A stretch of 64,000 nucleotides of DNA from Capniomyces stellatus (GCA_001661515.1 LUVW01000007.1:413082-477081); one strand, 5' to 3'; positions 45,700-57,779 are shown, counted from the first letter of the stretch. Notes: generated from the letters alone by a model not told the origin. Numbers and translations are program-made.

Positions 45700-48600
45700 T
45701 AAGAGTTATTCGTAGGTGAAAACGTATTGAAGGGAAAAAATATATATTTGCTTGGTAAACCTGATTTGTAAAATTAATATTTCATTAAAGCAAACCTATA
45801 GCGTTCCGGTAAATTTAATTTGCCCAAAAGAGGCAAATCACCAAGTACTTAATGTTGGGCTTTTTACCACTGAATTGTTTTCGTAATCTTTAATTCCTGC
45901 TGTTACATCACGACAATATCTCTTTTTTTTATTTCTAATGCCACTGTTTGCTTTATTTACTCGTTGAAATTTGCTTTTTTTTATTTTATTTTTATTGAAG
46001 TTGAAGTTTGTTTTTTTTAACTCTGGTTTTTTCTTATCAATGATTATTTTCGAAACTTTGTAACGGGAAATAAAGCCCAGCCAATACAAATGGTGACTCA
46101 CGTTTTCCAATGTTGTCTACTGATTAGTAAATCAAGCTGTTGTCCTAGATTGTAAAAATAAGGATTAAAAACATCGAGAGTCCAAGATGCAATTGAGACG
46201 GAAATGAGTTGGAATAAAAACGAGATTGATTAAATTGAAGCAGTTTAAGTACAATTCTACCCTTAAAAGTATATTTGCTCTTTGCCCAACAGACATGGCA
46301 GTAAAATGTATATACTGTTCAGCAATTGGGTATCTAGTTAGTGGTGTCTCTAGCTTAATAAAGATAAATCATACTGTTTGTTGTTTGTAACAAAAGTTAG
46401 CTATTATAAAGTTGCTTTGATTGCTTTGGATTCGCTATGCACTCGACTTTTTTCAAGATAATTGATGTCAGTTAAATATTCCCAAATATTCCAGCACTTT
46501 CATTAAAATCAGTAAAGGGATTTATGACTAGAATCAATAATATGTAGACAAAAGAGGGACGAGTTCAACATTAGAACGCCATTTACCCGTTAAGGTAGTT
46601 TGTAATGAAAGACAAGGTCAGTGTTAAAAGAGAAAACACATGCTAAACATTAAAGAGACAAATATATGCTATACGATAACAAAGTTGGAGCAGGACTGTA
46701 AGTAAGGGGTAAGAGCAAAGCATAATTCGTAAATGGTTGGGTGGGTTTAATTATTTTGATTTCCATCGGCTGGTTTAGCTGATTGAGCGATGAAACAATA
46801 AAACCAAGCGACGAATTGCATTCAATTTGATGTGATATTAACAATTATTTGTAAAACCTGCACCGTCTGCTGGAGATTTAGTTGTGTGCATTAAAGCGAT
46901 AAGGCTAAACCCAATAAAATTGTTAATTTTTTCATGTTGGTGATTCACACTGATCAATTTAACCACATGTTCACATTTTTGGCTTACTTTATTACTACTG
47001 GCATTGTACTATGTCTTTTTTAATTGTTGCCAATCCAATCTTAAACTTTAAAACAAAACAGTGTTAATTTTGGCTTGCAAGAAAGCTGTTCCGTAAATAT
47101 TATATGCTAAAACGAGGCTTCAAGTACGTAAAAATCGGGTGAGAATAAGTGATTTTCACTTGTCAAAAAGGGTCTAATTATACCAGAAATACAAAAACCT
47201 TACAGGTTTTAACTGCTAACAATGAAATAGCAGGAAATCACTCATTTTCGGTATTAAATGATGGGAGAAAAAAAAGAAAAGGCCAAAAACGATGGCAATC
47301 AAAAGGCAAGCAGAAGTTTCAATTTAAAAAAAACAAAAGGCAAGCAGAGACTGCTAAAGTATTTGAGCACTCCAGAATTAACCAAATGGTAAAAATATCC
47401 ATCCTGAAGTAGTGACGTATATGTAGATGGTGATAAAATGAACGATGAATTTACACGTCTTAACCTTCCCATTTGAGTAGGATCATTTTTTTATTGAAGG
47501 CAGAAGGATAGAGGAGTGAAATAAAAAGCGAAGAAAAGGAAAAAAAAGAATAATTCACTTGCTACACCCCAAAGCTGGCAAAAATATAAAGATAAGGCGT
47601 TCTTTCTATCAACCTGAGCCGAGTTATGTTTGCATTAACTTGGACCGTGCTTTCTTGAAAATGAATCGAGAAAGATTTGATTCAATGTTATCGTTATACA
47701 TCTGTCAAAATAGATAAATAATGCCTAAATAAGGCATGATTACGCCCTAAATGCCCAATATTCCAAAACTTTTTGAGCTTTGATTTAGTAGGTATTTATA
47801 TAATTAAAGGGAATATGACGGACCTAATCTACCCGAATCAGTTATGGCAGGTTTTGCTTGCCAGTTCTTTGTTTAATTTTTTGTTGCAAAAGAGGCACTT
47901 TTTCTGTGTAAAAAGTACAAATTTACTGAAGTCAGGTTTATTAAAAACTTGTAACATCAACAAGTGGATGGGATAAGTTTGGGTGATTGGTGACATATTT
48001 ACAAGTTTAGGTTATGTACAATGTAGTATTGGTAAATGTAGCGGAAATTTTTAAATGTGATTTTTAAAGATAGGCAGATTAGACTTGATGCACAATGGAA
48101 ATTGGGGGGGAAGACGAAGGTTAAAAACCCAAGGGAAATATTAACCGTCGTTTGGCTTAAATTCAAATCATTCTGCTTCAGTTATTTCTATTGTGCTTGT
48201 AATTCAACCTAAATCTTCAATGCATAAACCATTTGCTAAAAGTCAATCGATTAGGTTTTTTTTTGCAAAAGCTATTGAAAAAACAAAAATCGATAAAGAT
48301 AAACCATTGCATCTACAAAAAATTATGAATTTATGTACAGTTTTATTGGCCAGATTGTGTGCAAAGAAGTTAAATGACTTATTACATTTTCCTTAAAAGG
48401 ACGTGGAAATAAACCTGAATTGGGCTTATTCAACGATTAAAACGATAACGAGTATTACCTAACAGGAAAAAATCAGCATATATTTGGCTATTAATGAAAC
48501 CATTTTACCATTCAAGCTAAATCGAATTCTGGTAGACTCTGTAGAAAATAAGCATAATGGCTTTTTATAGGGTGACATGAATAAAGCCTATTAAAGGTCA

Positions 48601-49096
48601 TAAGTTGCTCGAGTGTTCTTGTACAACACTTTTTTATTCAACTAGTTAAAGCGCTTAATATAAATAGGCAATGAACGTTCGTTTTGCTTCTAAAAAGAAA
48701 AACTACTCAACTCTTGATCTAGTTACGTCATTTACGTTAGATTTAAATTTGCAAATATCTTTTTTTTATTTACTTAATTTGCAATTAAAGGAAAGAGCCT
48801 AAACTAAAGCCCAAACCAAAACCAAAATAACCAAATTGACTGAAATTATTTACATGACCTAGGAGGGTTCTCAAAAGTCAACATTACTCAATTTTCAGCA
48901 TTTTATATAAAAATCAAATTATTTTTAAAACGTCTGTAGTTAATCAGAAAATCAAATAAATAGAGACAAAGGATACATGGTGGGATTAAAGTTTAATGGT
49001 CTTTTTAGCTATAACGCAAATAATCAATTGAAACAAGGAAGCTTGACGGACCCTAAATCATTAATCGAATAGACATACAATAAACCATCAAAAAAC

Positions 49097-49143
49097 ATAT
49101 AGCAGATAGTATATAGCAGATATCAAAAACTAGATAGCAGATA
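49097..49143. repeat. TAGCAGATA direct repeat in the Reg1-like leader
   Basis: Three copies of ATAGCAGATA-like sequence lie 40-90 bases before the start codon of the next gene, probably in its 5' leader. Confidence 0.7.
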
Positions 49144-49183
49144 CAATTACACAAGCACATAAGAACAGACAATTCTTTGCAAA

Positions 49184-51286
49184 ATGCCACATGCAATGAC
49201 AGAAGTGCTGTTGCTTGCTGAAACAGACATAGTTATGCGTTTTCCGGAGCTGGAGCAACGCGTCGACTATTTTCTCCATGATTGGGAGGAGAGCTCTTTA
49301 TCGCTCACACTGTCAGACATCAGCAAGAAAAGGCGAGAAAAGGACGAATGGATTAGAAGAAGAAGTTTATTCAAAACAAACGGATATAGTAGAAAAAGTA
49401 AGGCGTCTAAAGTAGAACGAGTAGCCAAAGACGAGTTGGGGCTGCTTATGCGTTCTGAAAACGTACTTTCCCGTATATGGGCGTTAAATAAACTGAGACT
49501 GAAAAAATACTCGCCAGAAAAGATAAACTGGAACAAAGATGCTGACCCGATATTTTTGTATGGACCGTTGAATAAGAAGGATATTAGCGCACCATGGATC
49601 CGTCGAGCATCAAGTGTGTCAGACGATGTATATCTTAAACCAGCCCTGAAGAAAGTAACACCCTCGTTGCTACTAGGCCTGCCAGATCTGCTAGCGTTTC
49701 AGCTAGGCAGCACCGATACATTAAGAAATCCCAAAGCAGTGCCAAAGCACAGGAGGGCTGAGACAAAAAGAGAACTGCGATACAAGAACGACTGTTCAAA
49801 TTACAGAGAAAATAGGGATGCAGCATCCAGATGCATGGTTGAAGGCGCAAACGGGACTTCAAATATCGCAGCAAAGAAAACACAAATCAGGGGCGAAAGC
49901 AAAACGTGCAGTCCAGAAAGACATTCTAAGTTGAGATTTAACAAAAAGGTTGAGCAATGTATGGTGGTGTTTAGACAGGAAAAGGAGTACCTTCCTACTG
50001 ATTTTGAGGACCTAAACGAAAGCGAGTATGAACACCCATTGGAGTTCAACGACAGTAGCTACACCGACATGAATTTACACACAAAATTCGACAACCAAGA
50101 CCCCAAGTATAAATACAACCAAGAGCCAATGTTTATCAAAAACGAGTGTATTTATAACGGTACTGATGGTGTTGAGACCAGATCCTCGTCAATAGGAGGT
50201 ACCCCTGTACCAATCAAGAAGGCACGTACAATTGGGGCCGAACACCAGTCGTACTTGCAGTACAAGAACTACATTTCCAACAAAAAACGTGCTATAGGGC
50301 AAAAGGGAAAGCGAAGAAACACATTTGTAATAAAGCTGGCCCCAACGTATCTTAAAGACTGCAACGGTGTGCTAAGCTCCAAAAGTGGCCCTGAGGATAT
50401 TGATTTAAATGGCACCTACTTTGAGGGAATTGTCGGCAAAAAAGGCGCCTCTAACGGAGCATCTAGCGACGGCTGGTTCTGGAAATCGTTTGGTGCTCAG
50501 CCATCCAGTGACTACGGCAGCGGTGATATCAGCTCCAATAGTAGCCTAAGTGGTAGTGATAATTTAAATTTGGGCGAGACCACAGGCAACTACATTTCAA
50601 GTATAACAGGGTTTCTAAGCAAAGGAGTGTACTCTTTGGTTTACTCTGAAGATAGTGCGGAACATACGGCTAAGCCAGAAAACGACAAACCAGCTACCGC
50701 GGAAATCAGCAGCATTCACGAGTCTACGTACGGAGAACATGTAAATATGGGGGGCGTGGATGATAAGTTGGTCTTGGCTGACAGCAGTGCCACATTTCCG
50801 GCCAGCCAGAGTGAGCCTGAAGCAATATGCTACGGGAGCAATGAGTCTACAAACTCTGAAGACACTTTATACGACTGTGGCTTCGGTCCAGAGTCGCTTA
50901 CAGACAGCGAGGCTTCTAGGGACTCGCTTGTACATAGCTCATCCAACGAGACTCTGTACTCTGAATCCAAACAAAGTCTGCCAAAAAGCATCGACTTTGA
51001 GGTTTCCCCAGACGATCACGACCAGCTTACCCTAAATGTTGACGATTTCGAAAAGTCGCCAACTTATGACTCGTATGGGTGTTTGAAGGTTTACGAGAAC
51101 CAAGACTCACCTGTCTACGTTTCGAGTATACCGTGCTCTTATGTTCACCCCAACTTGAACACCAGCTCTTGGCCTATACTGAGCGACACACATGATAGTT
51201 TTGTTGATGCTGAACACAGGATCACCACAACAATCGATGCTGTCAAGTGGCTTTCAACGTTTTTCACACAGTATACCCCCTTTTAA
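49184..51286 (+). CDS. Reg1-like PP1 regulatory subunit with GATA-like motif
   Basis: An intronless coding region of 700 residues. Residues 92-128 carry the DUF1752 (AreA GATA-like) motif: ENVLSRIWALNKLRLK, then SPEKINWNKDADPIFLYGP. An N-terminal VDYFLHDWEESSLS block and IRRASSVSDDVYLKPALKK after the motif are the usual companions in fungal DUF1752 proteins. HSKLRFNKKVEQCMVVF (247-263) looks like the PP1-binding region of Reg1/Reg2, with KLRF as an RVxF-like docking motif, followed by YLPTDFEDLNES. The rest is acidic, Ser/Asp/Glu-rich and presumably disordered. Reg1 directs PP1 (Glc7) to Snf1/AMPK pathway targets in glucose repression. That role is inferred from these motifs only. A second ATG four codons in (49196) could be used instead. 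Confidence 0.75.
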   Translation: MPHAMTEVLLLAETDIVMRFPELEQRVDYFLHDWEESSLSLTLSDISKKRREKDEWIRRRSLFKTNGYSRKSKASKVERVAKDELGLLMRSENVLSRIWALNKLRLKKYSPEKINWNKDADPIFLYGPLNKKDISAPWIRRASSVSDDVYLKPALKKVTPSLLLGLPDLLAFQLGSTDTLRNPKAVPKHRRAETKRELRYKNDCSNYRENRDAASRCMVEGANGTSNIAAKKTQIRGESKTCSPERHSKLRFNKKVEQCMVVFRQEKEYLPTDFEDLNESEYEHPLEFNDSSYTDMNLHTKFDNQDPKYKYNQEPMFIKNECIYNGTDGVETRSSSIGGTPVPIKKARTIGAEHQSYLQYKNYISNKKRAIGQKGKRRNTFVIKLAPTYLKDCNGVLSSKSGPEDIDLNGTYFEGIVGKKGASNGASSDGWFWKSFGAQPSSDYGSGDISSNSSLSGSDNLNLGETTGNYISSITGFLSKGVYSLVYSEDSAEHTAKPENDKPATAEISSIHESTYGEHVNMGGVDDKLVLADSSATFPASQSEPEAICYGSNESTNSEDTLYDCGFGPESLTDSEASRDSLVHSSSNETLYSESKQSLPKSIDFEVSPDDHDQLTLNVDDFEKSPTYDSYGCLKVYENQDSPVYVSSIPCSYVHPNLNTSSWPILSDTHDSFVDAEHRITTTIDAVKWLSTFFTQYTPF

Positions 51287-52056
51287 ACCTACATAAATGG
51301 CCTGTAACCAAACCATTTCTTTTTTTTATATTTTTATATTTAGCCATTGTAACTTATTCTTATCCATCATCTAGTATGTAGTATTTCACTTTTGTTTATA
51401 TCCAATTTGTACCATTTTATACTCGTTAAATCAATATTTCTTAGACTTGTTTATTGAACTGTGCATAAAACGCACCTTTTACCCTAAATAAACACTATAA
51501 CCTTGAAAAGAAAAAATAAAAGAAAAGAAAAAAAGTTGGAAAAAATTACTCACGCCAGATGTAACACTTTTGTCTTGTGAACTTAAAGATTTGAGATTTA
51601 AAATTTAAAATTAGGGGTCGTTTTTGTATGCCAATGTCACTATATGCACGTAAAAAAAAAAATAGTCCGTGGTTTAGAACAAAGCAACAGCCAATCGTTT
51701 AAATCTGAATTGGGATGTTTGCAGGAATTCTTTTTTTTTAAAAAAAATATATAACATGATCTGCTCGTTATTTGTTTCATAAACCTCAACCAAGCTTTTC
51801 GACAACAAATGGGTCAATATAAGCCAGCAGTTCAGAGCCGAAACATGTTTTGTTGCTTTGAAACAAAACCTGCTTGATTAAAGACCATTATTATTATTAT
51901 TTTTTTAAAAAAAATAGCCATTCCAATTAGGGTATGTACTTTAAATCCGCCAAACAACAGGCAACATTAAAGTTTTGGTTAATGTTGTTTTGTTTTATTT
52001 AAAAGCTTACTACATAAAAAAAAACAAAAAAAAAACAACAATAGTTAAATTTTTGC
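51287..52056. other. Intergenic, no gene seen
   Basis: AT-rich, with T-then-A palindromic tracts at about 51731-51747 and 51901-51914 and long A-runs near 52016-52036, just upstream of the TATA box of the next gene. Confidence 0.5.
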
Positions 52057-52066
52057 TATAAAAGGG
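52057..52066 (+). promoter_or_regulatory. TATA box of the uridine phosphorylase gene
   Basis: TATAAAAGGG lies 102-111 bases before the ATG at 52168, in a good TATA-box context after an A/T-rich tract. It is the clearest core-promoter element in the window. Confidence 0.6.
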
Positions 52067-52167
52067 AGCATACTCTAGCAATTTGCAAAAAGCTATCTTA
52101 CGTTCAGTTTTTTTTTTAATTAGATTGAGAAACAAACAAGTAAAAAATATTATAAAACTCTGCCACA

Positions 52168-53517
52168 ATGCCTGTAAACGAAATGAGCGATGCTAACTTC
52201 CCAGTGGATAACTGCGGAAGGACGTACCATGTGGAGTGCAAGCATGGCGATAGTAAGTATACCTTATAAGCTATATTCGCCTTAAATCTGCAGAATAGTG
52301 TCCTAAACATGAGATTATGTGTTATTTAGTTTCAAACAGAGTTATCACTGTTGGTGATCCAGCCCGTGCTAGACTCATGGCCAAGCAATTTGAAAAAATT
52401 GTGTTTGAGCACTCTTCTCACAGAGGATTTTTAATTATCACTGGTATTTACAAAAACACCAACATCACCATTGTGTCAATTGGAATGGTAAGCACATGTT
52501 GATTTCTGGGACTACGTATGCGTATTTGTAAAGCAACGTCAATGGTGGTTTTTATTTTTTTTATTGAAATATCAATGGTAGTTTTTAATATGATCGAGCG
52601 TGCTTTGCAATATACTTTTTTTCTTTTATTTAGGGTTTGTCAATGATGGACTTTTTTGTGCGCGAAACACGTGCTGTTGTAGACGGACCAATGATTATAA
52701 TTAGGTACGCTTTTGGCTATTTATAAGCTTTCCTCTTTGTTTATTTAAAGAAAGTAAGAGAAATATTGTTTTGATGAGTTTTGTTCTAACCCCCAAACCA
52801 AATCAATTGACCTTCTTGGGAATAGATTTGGTTCATGCGGTTCTATCTGTGATGCGGAGCCTGGATCTATTATTGTTGCAGACACCTCCTATGGAATTTT
52901 CAGAAACTACGATCATTTTACCAACCCATCAAAGAAGAGCGAGTCACCTTATATTATTACAGACAAAGTCGAGGCTGACCACTCATTGACAAAAAGTGTA
53001 GGTTCAGGGCTATATAGATATATGTACGTGTTTGGCTTTACACGATTGATATACTAACACGATGATATTATTTATTGTGTTTGACTTGCTATAGTTGGCA
53101 TCAAAGCTAAAGAATCTTATGGGATCTGATATGGTTTACGTTGGTGCAAACGGATGCGCAGACTCGTTTTACGGCAGTCAAGGGCGTATTGGCACTCATT
53201 TCAACGACGAAAACAGCGACTTGATCCCTACTCTTCAAAACAAGTACTCGGATGCTGTATCTTTGGAAATGGAGGCACATATGCTGTACCATCTTGCTGC
53301 AACTTCTCTTGACCAAGCCGGAAACCCATCAATCCGTGTTTCTTGTGCTTTGATTGTGTTCGCTGGCAGAAAACACAACGCATTTATCACCCCAGAACAA
53401 TCAGTGATAGCTGTCGATAACTGCACCAAGTCCATCTTTGAAACTTTGGTTGAGGATAACCTCGGTGGCTTGCCTTTGCACCCAGTAGAAGGAAGTGTTT
53501 GGGAAAACCACATCTAA
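52168..53517 (+). CDS. Uridine phosphorylase (PNP/UDP family)
   Basis: Five exons, 52168-52252, 52330-52487, 52634-52704, 52826-52997 and 53095-53517, close in phase to give 302 residues. Nucleoside phosphorylase family I marks appear in order: RVITVGDPARARLMAKQFE (phosphate loop GDPxR), then GMGLSMMDFFVRETRAVVDG, MIIIRFGSCGSI (the RxGSCG core), and SLEMEAHMLYHLA (the E-M-E ribose-binding motif). The enzyme splits uridine with phosphate into uracil and ribose-1-phosphate. The GSCG core and the overall pattern suit uridine rather than purine nucleosides; exact substrate choice is inferred. It would supply uracil to a URC-type pathway, and a URC4 gene is at the other end of the window. A strong TATA box suggests regulated expression. 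Confidence 0.88.
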
Positions 53518-54908
53518 CCTTCAGCTTTGGATGTTGCAAATTTTTTGGGTATTGAACTCTACTCTTTAGTTTTTAAACCACCAACTTTGTTTCTTTATTT
53601 ACTTTTTATTCAGATGTGTATGTGTGAGTTTTTTTTTTATTAATTAAAATAAACAACTCGTAAAAACATTGATATTCTCTTTTTGTAATCAACTAGTACA
53701 CCGTCTTTATTTTTGGCGGTTTGAGGGGATACATGTACTTGTTTATTTGTCTGCTCATCTTGAAGTCCCAATTGTTAATGGCTAAACCTTAATATGTTGC
53801 GCACTTTGGTTGTGCTTGAATGGGTCTTGCTTGTAACTATTAAGGTCTCCCAATTACCTGATTCATTTAAATTAGGCGTAAGCGAGTTGATTTGAGTCTT
53901 GGTTTTAACAAATCAGAATTCTATTATTACATTTATTATTTACTTTTGATTCAAAGAAAAAAAATTCTGTATTGCGATTTTGTAAGGGTTGATTAATGTT
54001 TTTTTTTCTTCAATTAAAAAAAATTTAATCTTGCAAAAAAAAATAGCATTTCAAACTCGAAAAAAAGAAAAGAAAAAAAATCGAGTGAAATTGAAATATC
54101 AATGGATAAAGTATAAAAGACACTTTGTTTTGCTGAAATCGTAAAAGTACACTTTGTTACTTTTTCTTTTAATTTTCTTTCTCACTACCTTTTACTCTTT
54201 GTTTATAATTTTTGTATAATCTCCTCGACATTCGCACAGAAAACATCAAGGTAAGCTGAAAACACAACTTGGATTTGTATATTCAACGCTGATGATTGGT
54301 TTCATGCACCACGCTTACTTTGTATACACGGCTCTTTTTTAGAAAGTGAGTGTTACGGAGGTTGATGTTAATATAACCATACCCATAACTGAGTTTAACT
54401 GCAATTAAGCACGTTTTTTTCTAGTATATTTGTGTTATTGTACTAATCTATTGAGCAACTGCAATGTTTCTGTAGGTATATCTCTGTCCGTCTATATATC
54501 TATATTATATTTTTACTTGTTTTGTCTTGTCTTGTCCTGTTACATTGTATATTCTACTTTAATAAAACAATTCTTAAACATAAAACATCACCGCATTTTG
54601 TCTTGTCCACTCGTAAATTCAACTTTCTAGTGTCATAAAGTGTAGTAGTCGTGGATTCAATTTTGTTTCTTTTTTCTGTTTGCTAAAAAATTACTCTGTA
54701 TTTTCAAGCCATTTTTTTCTCTCTCTTTTTTTTTGCTGGCTAAACTGTCATTTCGAATAATCACTCTCCTTAAAACAATAGAACGAAACTGATTCACATT
54801 CTTCTACTTTCTTTCTACTTTCTTTCTATTTCACACTATCCTATTTTACCATTTTAAATTCAAACTTGCTTACTTGACCTTGTCCCTAGAACTCTGCCAA
54901 TCGAAAAC
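53518..54908. other. Spacer and probable spliced leader region of the TFIIIC gene
   Basis: A TATAAAAG box at 54112-54119 is followed by a short stretch ending in AACATCAAG with a GTAAGC donor at 54251. A CCCTAG acceptor at about 54885-54890 precedes the ATG at 54909. This suggests a 5'-UTR intron of about 640 bases, very T-rich inside. The 5' half (53518-54100) is the 3' flank of uridine phosphorylase with poly-A and poly-T runs. Confidence 0.35.
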
Positions 54909-55685
54909 ATGGATTCTGAATTCACAATCGAAGAAGAGGTTATTCACAAACACCTACACTTAATTCAGCTTTACTTACAAAAACCAATTTACAACATACT
55001 TGGGAAGTTGGCCATTAGCCCTTAATAATAATACAATGATGTATATAAACATAGACGATTTACGTTATAGCGAATTTGGAAAAAGAGAATGCCGATGATA
55101 TCCAAAACTATGCTTCAAACGACGCATACAGTGTAATGGTAAATATGAGATCCATTTGCCAAGTCAAAGTATACTTTACATTGTTGATTTAAGAGTGACA
55201 ATCTCATATTCACAAAGACGGTCATTTTAAATTTTTTGAAAATGAACTTTATAACTAAAGCACTAAGCTATGCTCAAGTAATCTTTGAATCCAATCGTAT
55301 CTTTCACCATACTGTACCGTCGTTATCTGTATAACCTCTTAGGGTCTGGAAGAAGGTACACCGTTCTTGCAGATTGGACCGGTTGTGTTTAAAGGAGAAA
55401 TGGACATGTCGTTAGGATCCTCAATGATATTTGAGCTAGAAGATAATGGTAACTCAATATTGTTTTATGCTTGCTAGGCTGGTTGTGGATACTATTGTTT
55501 TTCTTTTTTAAAAAAAGGCATATGTTTTCAATTTCGTGAGTTTAAAATCTTTCAATTGAAACTTTATAGGCAAAAAGTCTGCCAACGCAAACCTTGTTGC
55601 TATCAGCAATAAAGTTATAAACTTTCAACGTGTAAACCTCCTGTCAAAAAATCCCCAAAAGGATGTTGTTCAAAGCGGTTTATGA
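54909..55685 (+). CDS. GTF3C6: TFIIIC triple-barrel subunit (GTF3C6/Sfc7-like)
   Basis: Four small exons, 54909-54938, 55055-55138, 55343-55448 and 55570-55685, close in phase to give 111 residues. The sequence starts MDSEFTIEEETIYVIANLE, matching the acidic EEE then beta-strand start of TFIIIC subunit 6. The core is GLEEGTPFLQIGPVVFKGEM followed by DMSLGSSMIFELED, corresponding to the LxxxxPxLQLGxxVFxGEW...GTxLIFE pattern of the triple-barrel domain (PF10419), and ends KVINFQRVNLLSK. In yeast the domain is fused to a phosphatase-like part in tau55; here, as in animals and fission yeast, it stands alone. TFIIIC recruits TFIIIB to tRNA genes. The 10-codon first exon is the least certain part. 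Confidence 0.82.
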
Positions 55686-55962
55686 GTCAAAGCCATGCTA
55701 TACTACAGTGGTTGACTGTATAAGAGGAAGAAAAAAAGATGTGAGCTCAATATAATGAATAGAAATGTAGTGGTGGCGGGGAGTGAGTTTCTTCTTATGT
55801 ATATATTATGAAGTTTATATTTAGTCTAATTTTGTTTTGTCTTTTTCAACAGTATTCGTTTATTTCAATCTAGACTATGGAATAAAGCTTAACAGAGTAT
55901 AATAATAATCACAGGCTGGCTCACATAGTTGGAGCATATATTTTGTTAGTGTTGTTTTTTTA
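55686..55962. other. Convergent 3' spacer, TFIIIC subunit/hydrolase
   Basis: A 277-base AT-rich spacer between facing stop codons. No gene. Confidence 0.5.
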
Positions 55963-57390
55963 TTATTCTGAGAGGTAAACAAGGTTTTTCCAATGATTTA
56001 TAGTTTGGAATACGTCATATTCGCGTTTATAGAAGGAGTGGTCAGCACCTTCAATAAACTTGTTTCTAAAGACCTTGGGTATCGAAATGCCAAATGCCTT
56101 CTTTTGTGTTATGCTGGGCCTTTTGTACTTGTCCTCTAGCTTTTCTAATTCGCGCCACCAGCCTTCATATGCTTGCTTTGATGTATAGTCATCTTGGTTG
56201 CCCGCTATCATCAATATGTGCGACATGTTGATGTATTTTTTTGTGGTTTTGCTTGTCTCTAGTCTTTCTCTAAGCAGCAGAATTGTCACTGCCAGCTGGT
56301 CAGTGTACACTGATGACCTGAAGAGTGTGAGTGCCCATAAAACAGAGTATGGATATCCTATAAAAACAAATCCCAAGTCTAGCGTTGTAAACTTGGTTGT
56401 GTCGACCCCTGATGCAATCATAGCACCATAGCTGTACCCCTATTGTGTTTATTTGAATTTATTTGAATTTACAGCAAGTTAGAGTTTGTTTATAATGTAG
56501 CCAAGTGTATTGAGGTTGAGGCTTACCACAACTAAAACACGCTCATACTCCATCAACCTGAAGTGTGCCTCCTTATCGCTGCTATTGGATTCATCTATAT
56601 GGCCACCCAAGCCTGATATCCTCATGTCATTGTATTCCTTTAGCAGATTGTCAGTGTTGGCGGTTGACCTATGTATTTTTAGTTTCCGTAGCGCTATATA
56701 GCTGAGAATTGACTCTAAATCGCATTTCTCTGCTGCGCCAGTCCATGTAGTTTTCCCCTCCGTTTTCCCGGCTCCTCTATTCATTTTGATTCAGTTTGTT
56801 GACTTTTTGTTATTTAATGCTTTGTCAAAGTGACCTTAGTTAAGCTATTTATTTTGCCAATAAACAAATGACCTACCATGGCGATCCTATTTGTTTTATA
56901 AAATTTAATTCAGCAGCCAATTCAAGGAAAACACACGTACCTCATGTTGAAAGATATATTCAGACCGGCCAATTTACTGAATCTTTTGTGTAGAATCGTT
57001 GTTACATTGTTGTTTTTACTGCCCCCTATTATTTTTGAGCAAATTCAGACCTGATGATTAAGTCTCAAATTGCTGTAGAAAAAAAAGAGGCATAAGCAAA
57101 ACTCTATGTCTCGTTAAAAGAAAATCAGACAGCACCTTTTGGATAACAAAAGAAAGTCGTACAACATCTTTTGAATGACAAGATATAAAGGCTTAGACTA
57201 ATGAAAAGCAGCAAGTACCTAAGGGTGCATACGGATGCAGATATACAATCGCCAATTTCTGATCAAATTCTACTACGTTTTGATACTCGCCTTCGTCTTT
57301 TCGCTTAGTAAACGTTGCATCTATTTCGATTGCATTTCCGTCGTATTGCGAGGCCGTGAAAAATTCGAAAGTTTTGGATTCTAAATTCAT
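55963..57390 (-). CDS. Alpha/beta hydrolase, COG2945-like
   Basis: Four exons on the minus strand, 57390-57219, 57025-56941, 56776-56527 and 56439-55963, close in phase to give 327 residues. Exon 1 ends in LAIVYLHPYAPLG and continues into exon 2 as GSKNNN, the HPxxxxGG-like oxyanion region. Exons 2-3 join to give FNMRGAGKTEGKTTWTGAAE, the FNxRGxGxSxGxxxWxG stretch of this family. Exon 4 opens with the nucleophile elbow GYSYG (Ser172). The likely acid is Asp252 or 253 in AGNQDDY and the base His303 in EGADHSFYKRE. So the triad is complete. There is no signal peptide. Substrate unknown; relatives are small predicted carboxylesterases or thioesterases. Confidence 0.85.
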
Positions 57391-57779
57391 CAATACATCT
57401 ATCTATCAGTTTTGCTTCTGGATGGTTTTGTGTATTACTGCACTATTTTTAACTTTTTTATTGAGATGTTGTTGTGGATTGAAGCTGGTTGCTGCATTGT
57501 ATTGTGTAGTTTTGTATTGTATAGTGTTGTATTTTGAAAACAAGGTAAATAGTTGAAATATAATTTGTCGATTTTTGGTTACCACTGAGCAAGGGCTGGT
57601 TAAACTTCGATTATATTGGTAGATCGTTGTTGCTAATGTTAATTGATAGGACATCTTTTTAGCTGTTTTGGTCCAATTGCAGCTTGGCAATTTTTATAAA
57701 AAAGATTTATAGTTTATCCAGTTTTGGTATATTAGCTTGATGGACTAAAAGGCAAGCATTTAGTGTGAAAGTCATTACA
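57391..57779. other. Intergenic, no gene seen
   Basis: Promoter side of the hydrolase gene and 3' flank of the EthD-like gene. TGTATTG-like units recur at 57496-57540, but there is no supported gene. Confidence 0.4.

Larger units (their letters stand above)
43470..49183. other. Gene-poor 5.7-kb interval
   Basis: The longest stretch without a convincing gene. Open frames are short, overlap on both strands and lack family motifs. Structures seen are a T10A10 palindrome (43547-43566), a 9-bp hairpin (45020-45040), two TATA-like boxes followed by two hairpins (45628-45699) and a small hairpin (47721-47737). At 47250-47410 two overlapping frames are open together; one reads MMGEKKEKAKNDGN and later LLKYLSTPELTKW before a GTAAAA donor-like site. 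There is no terminal inverted repeat, LTR pair, reverse transcriptase or transposase that I can see. Confidence 0.5.

Noticed and set aside
45838..46110. Lys/Asn-rich minus-strand frame of 90 codons, considered as a chromodomain or integrase relic
   Set aside because: No ATG start, no aromatic cage or integrase motif; composition follows the AT bias.
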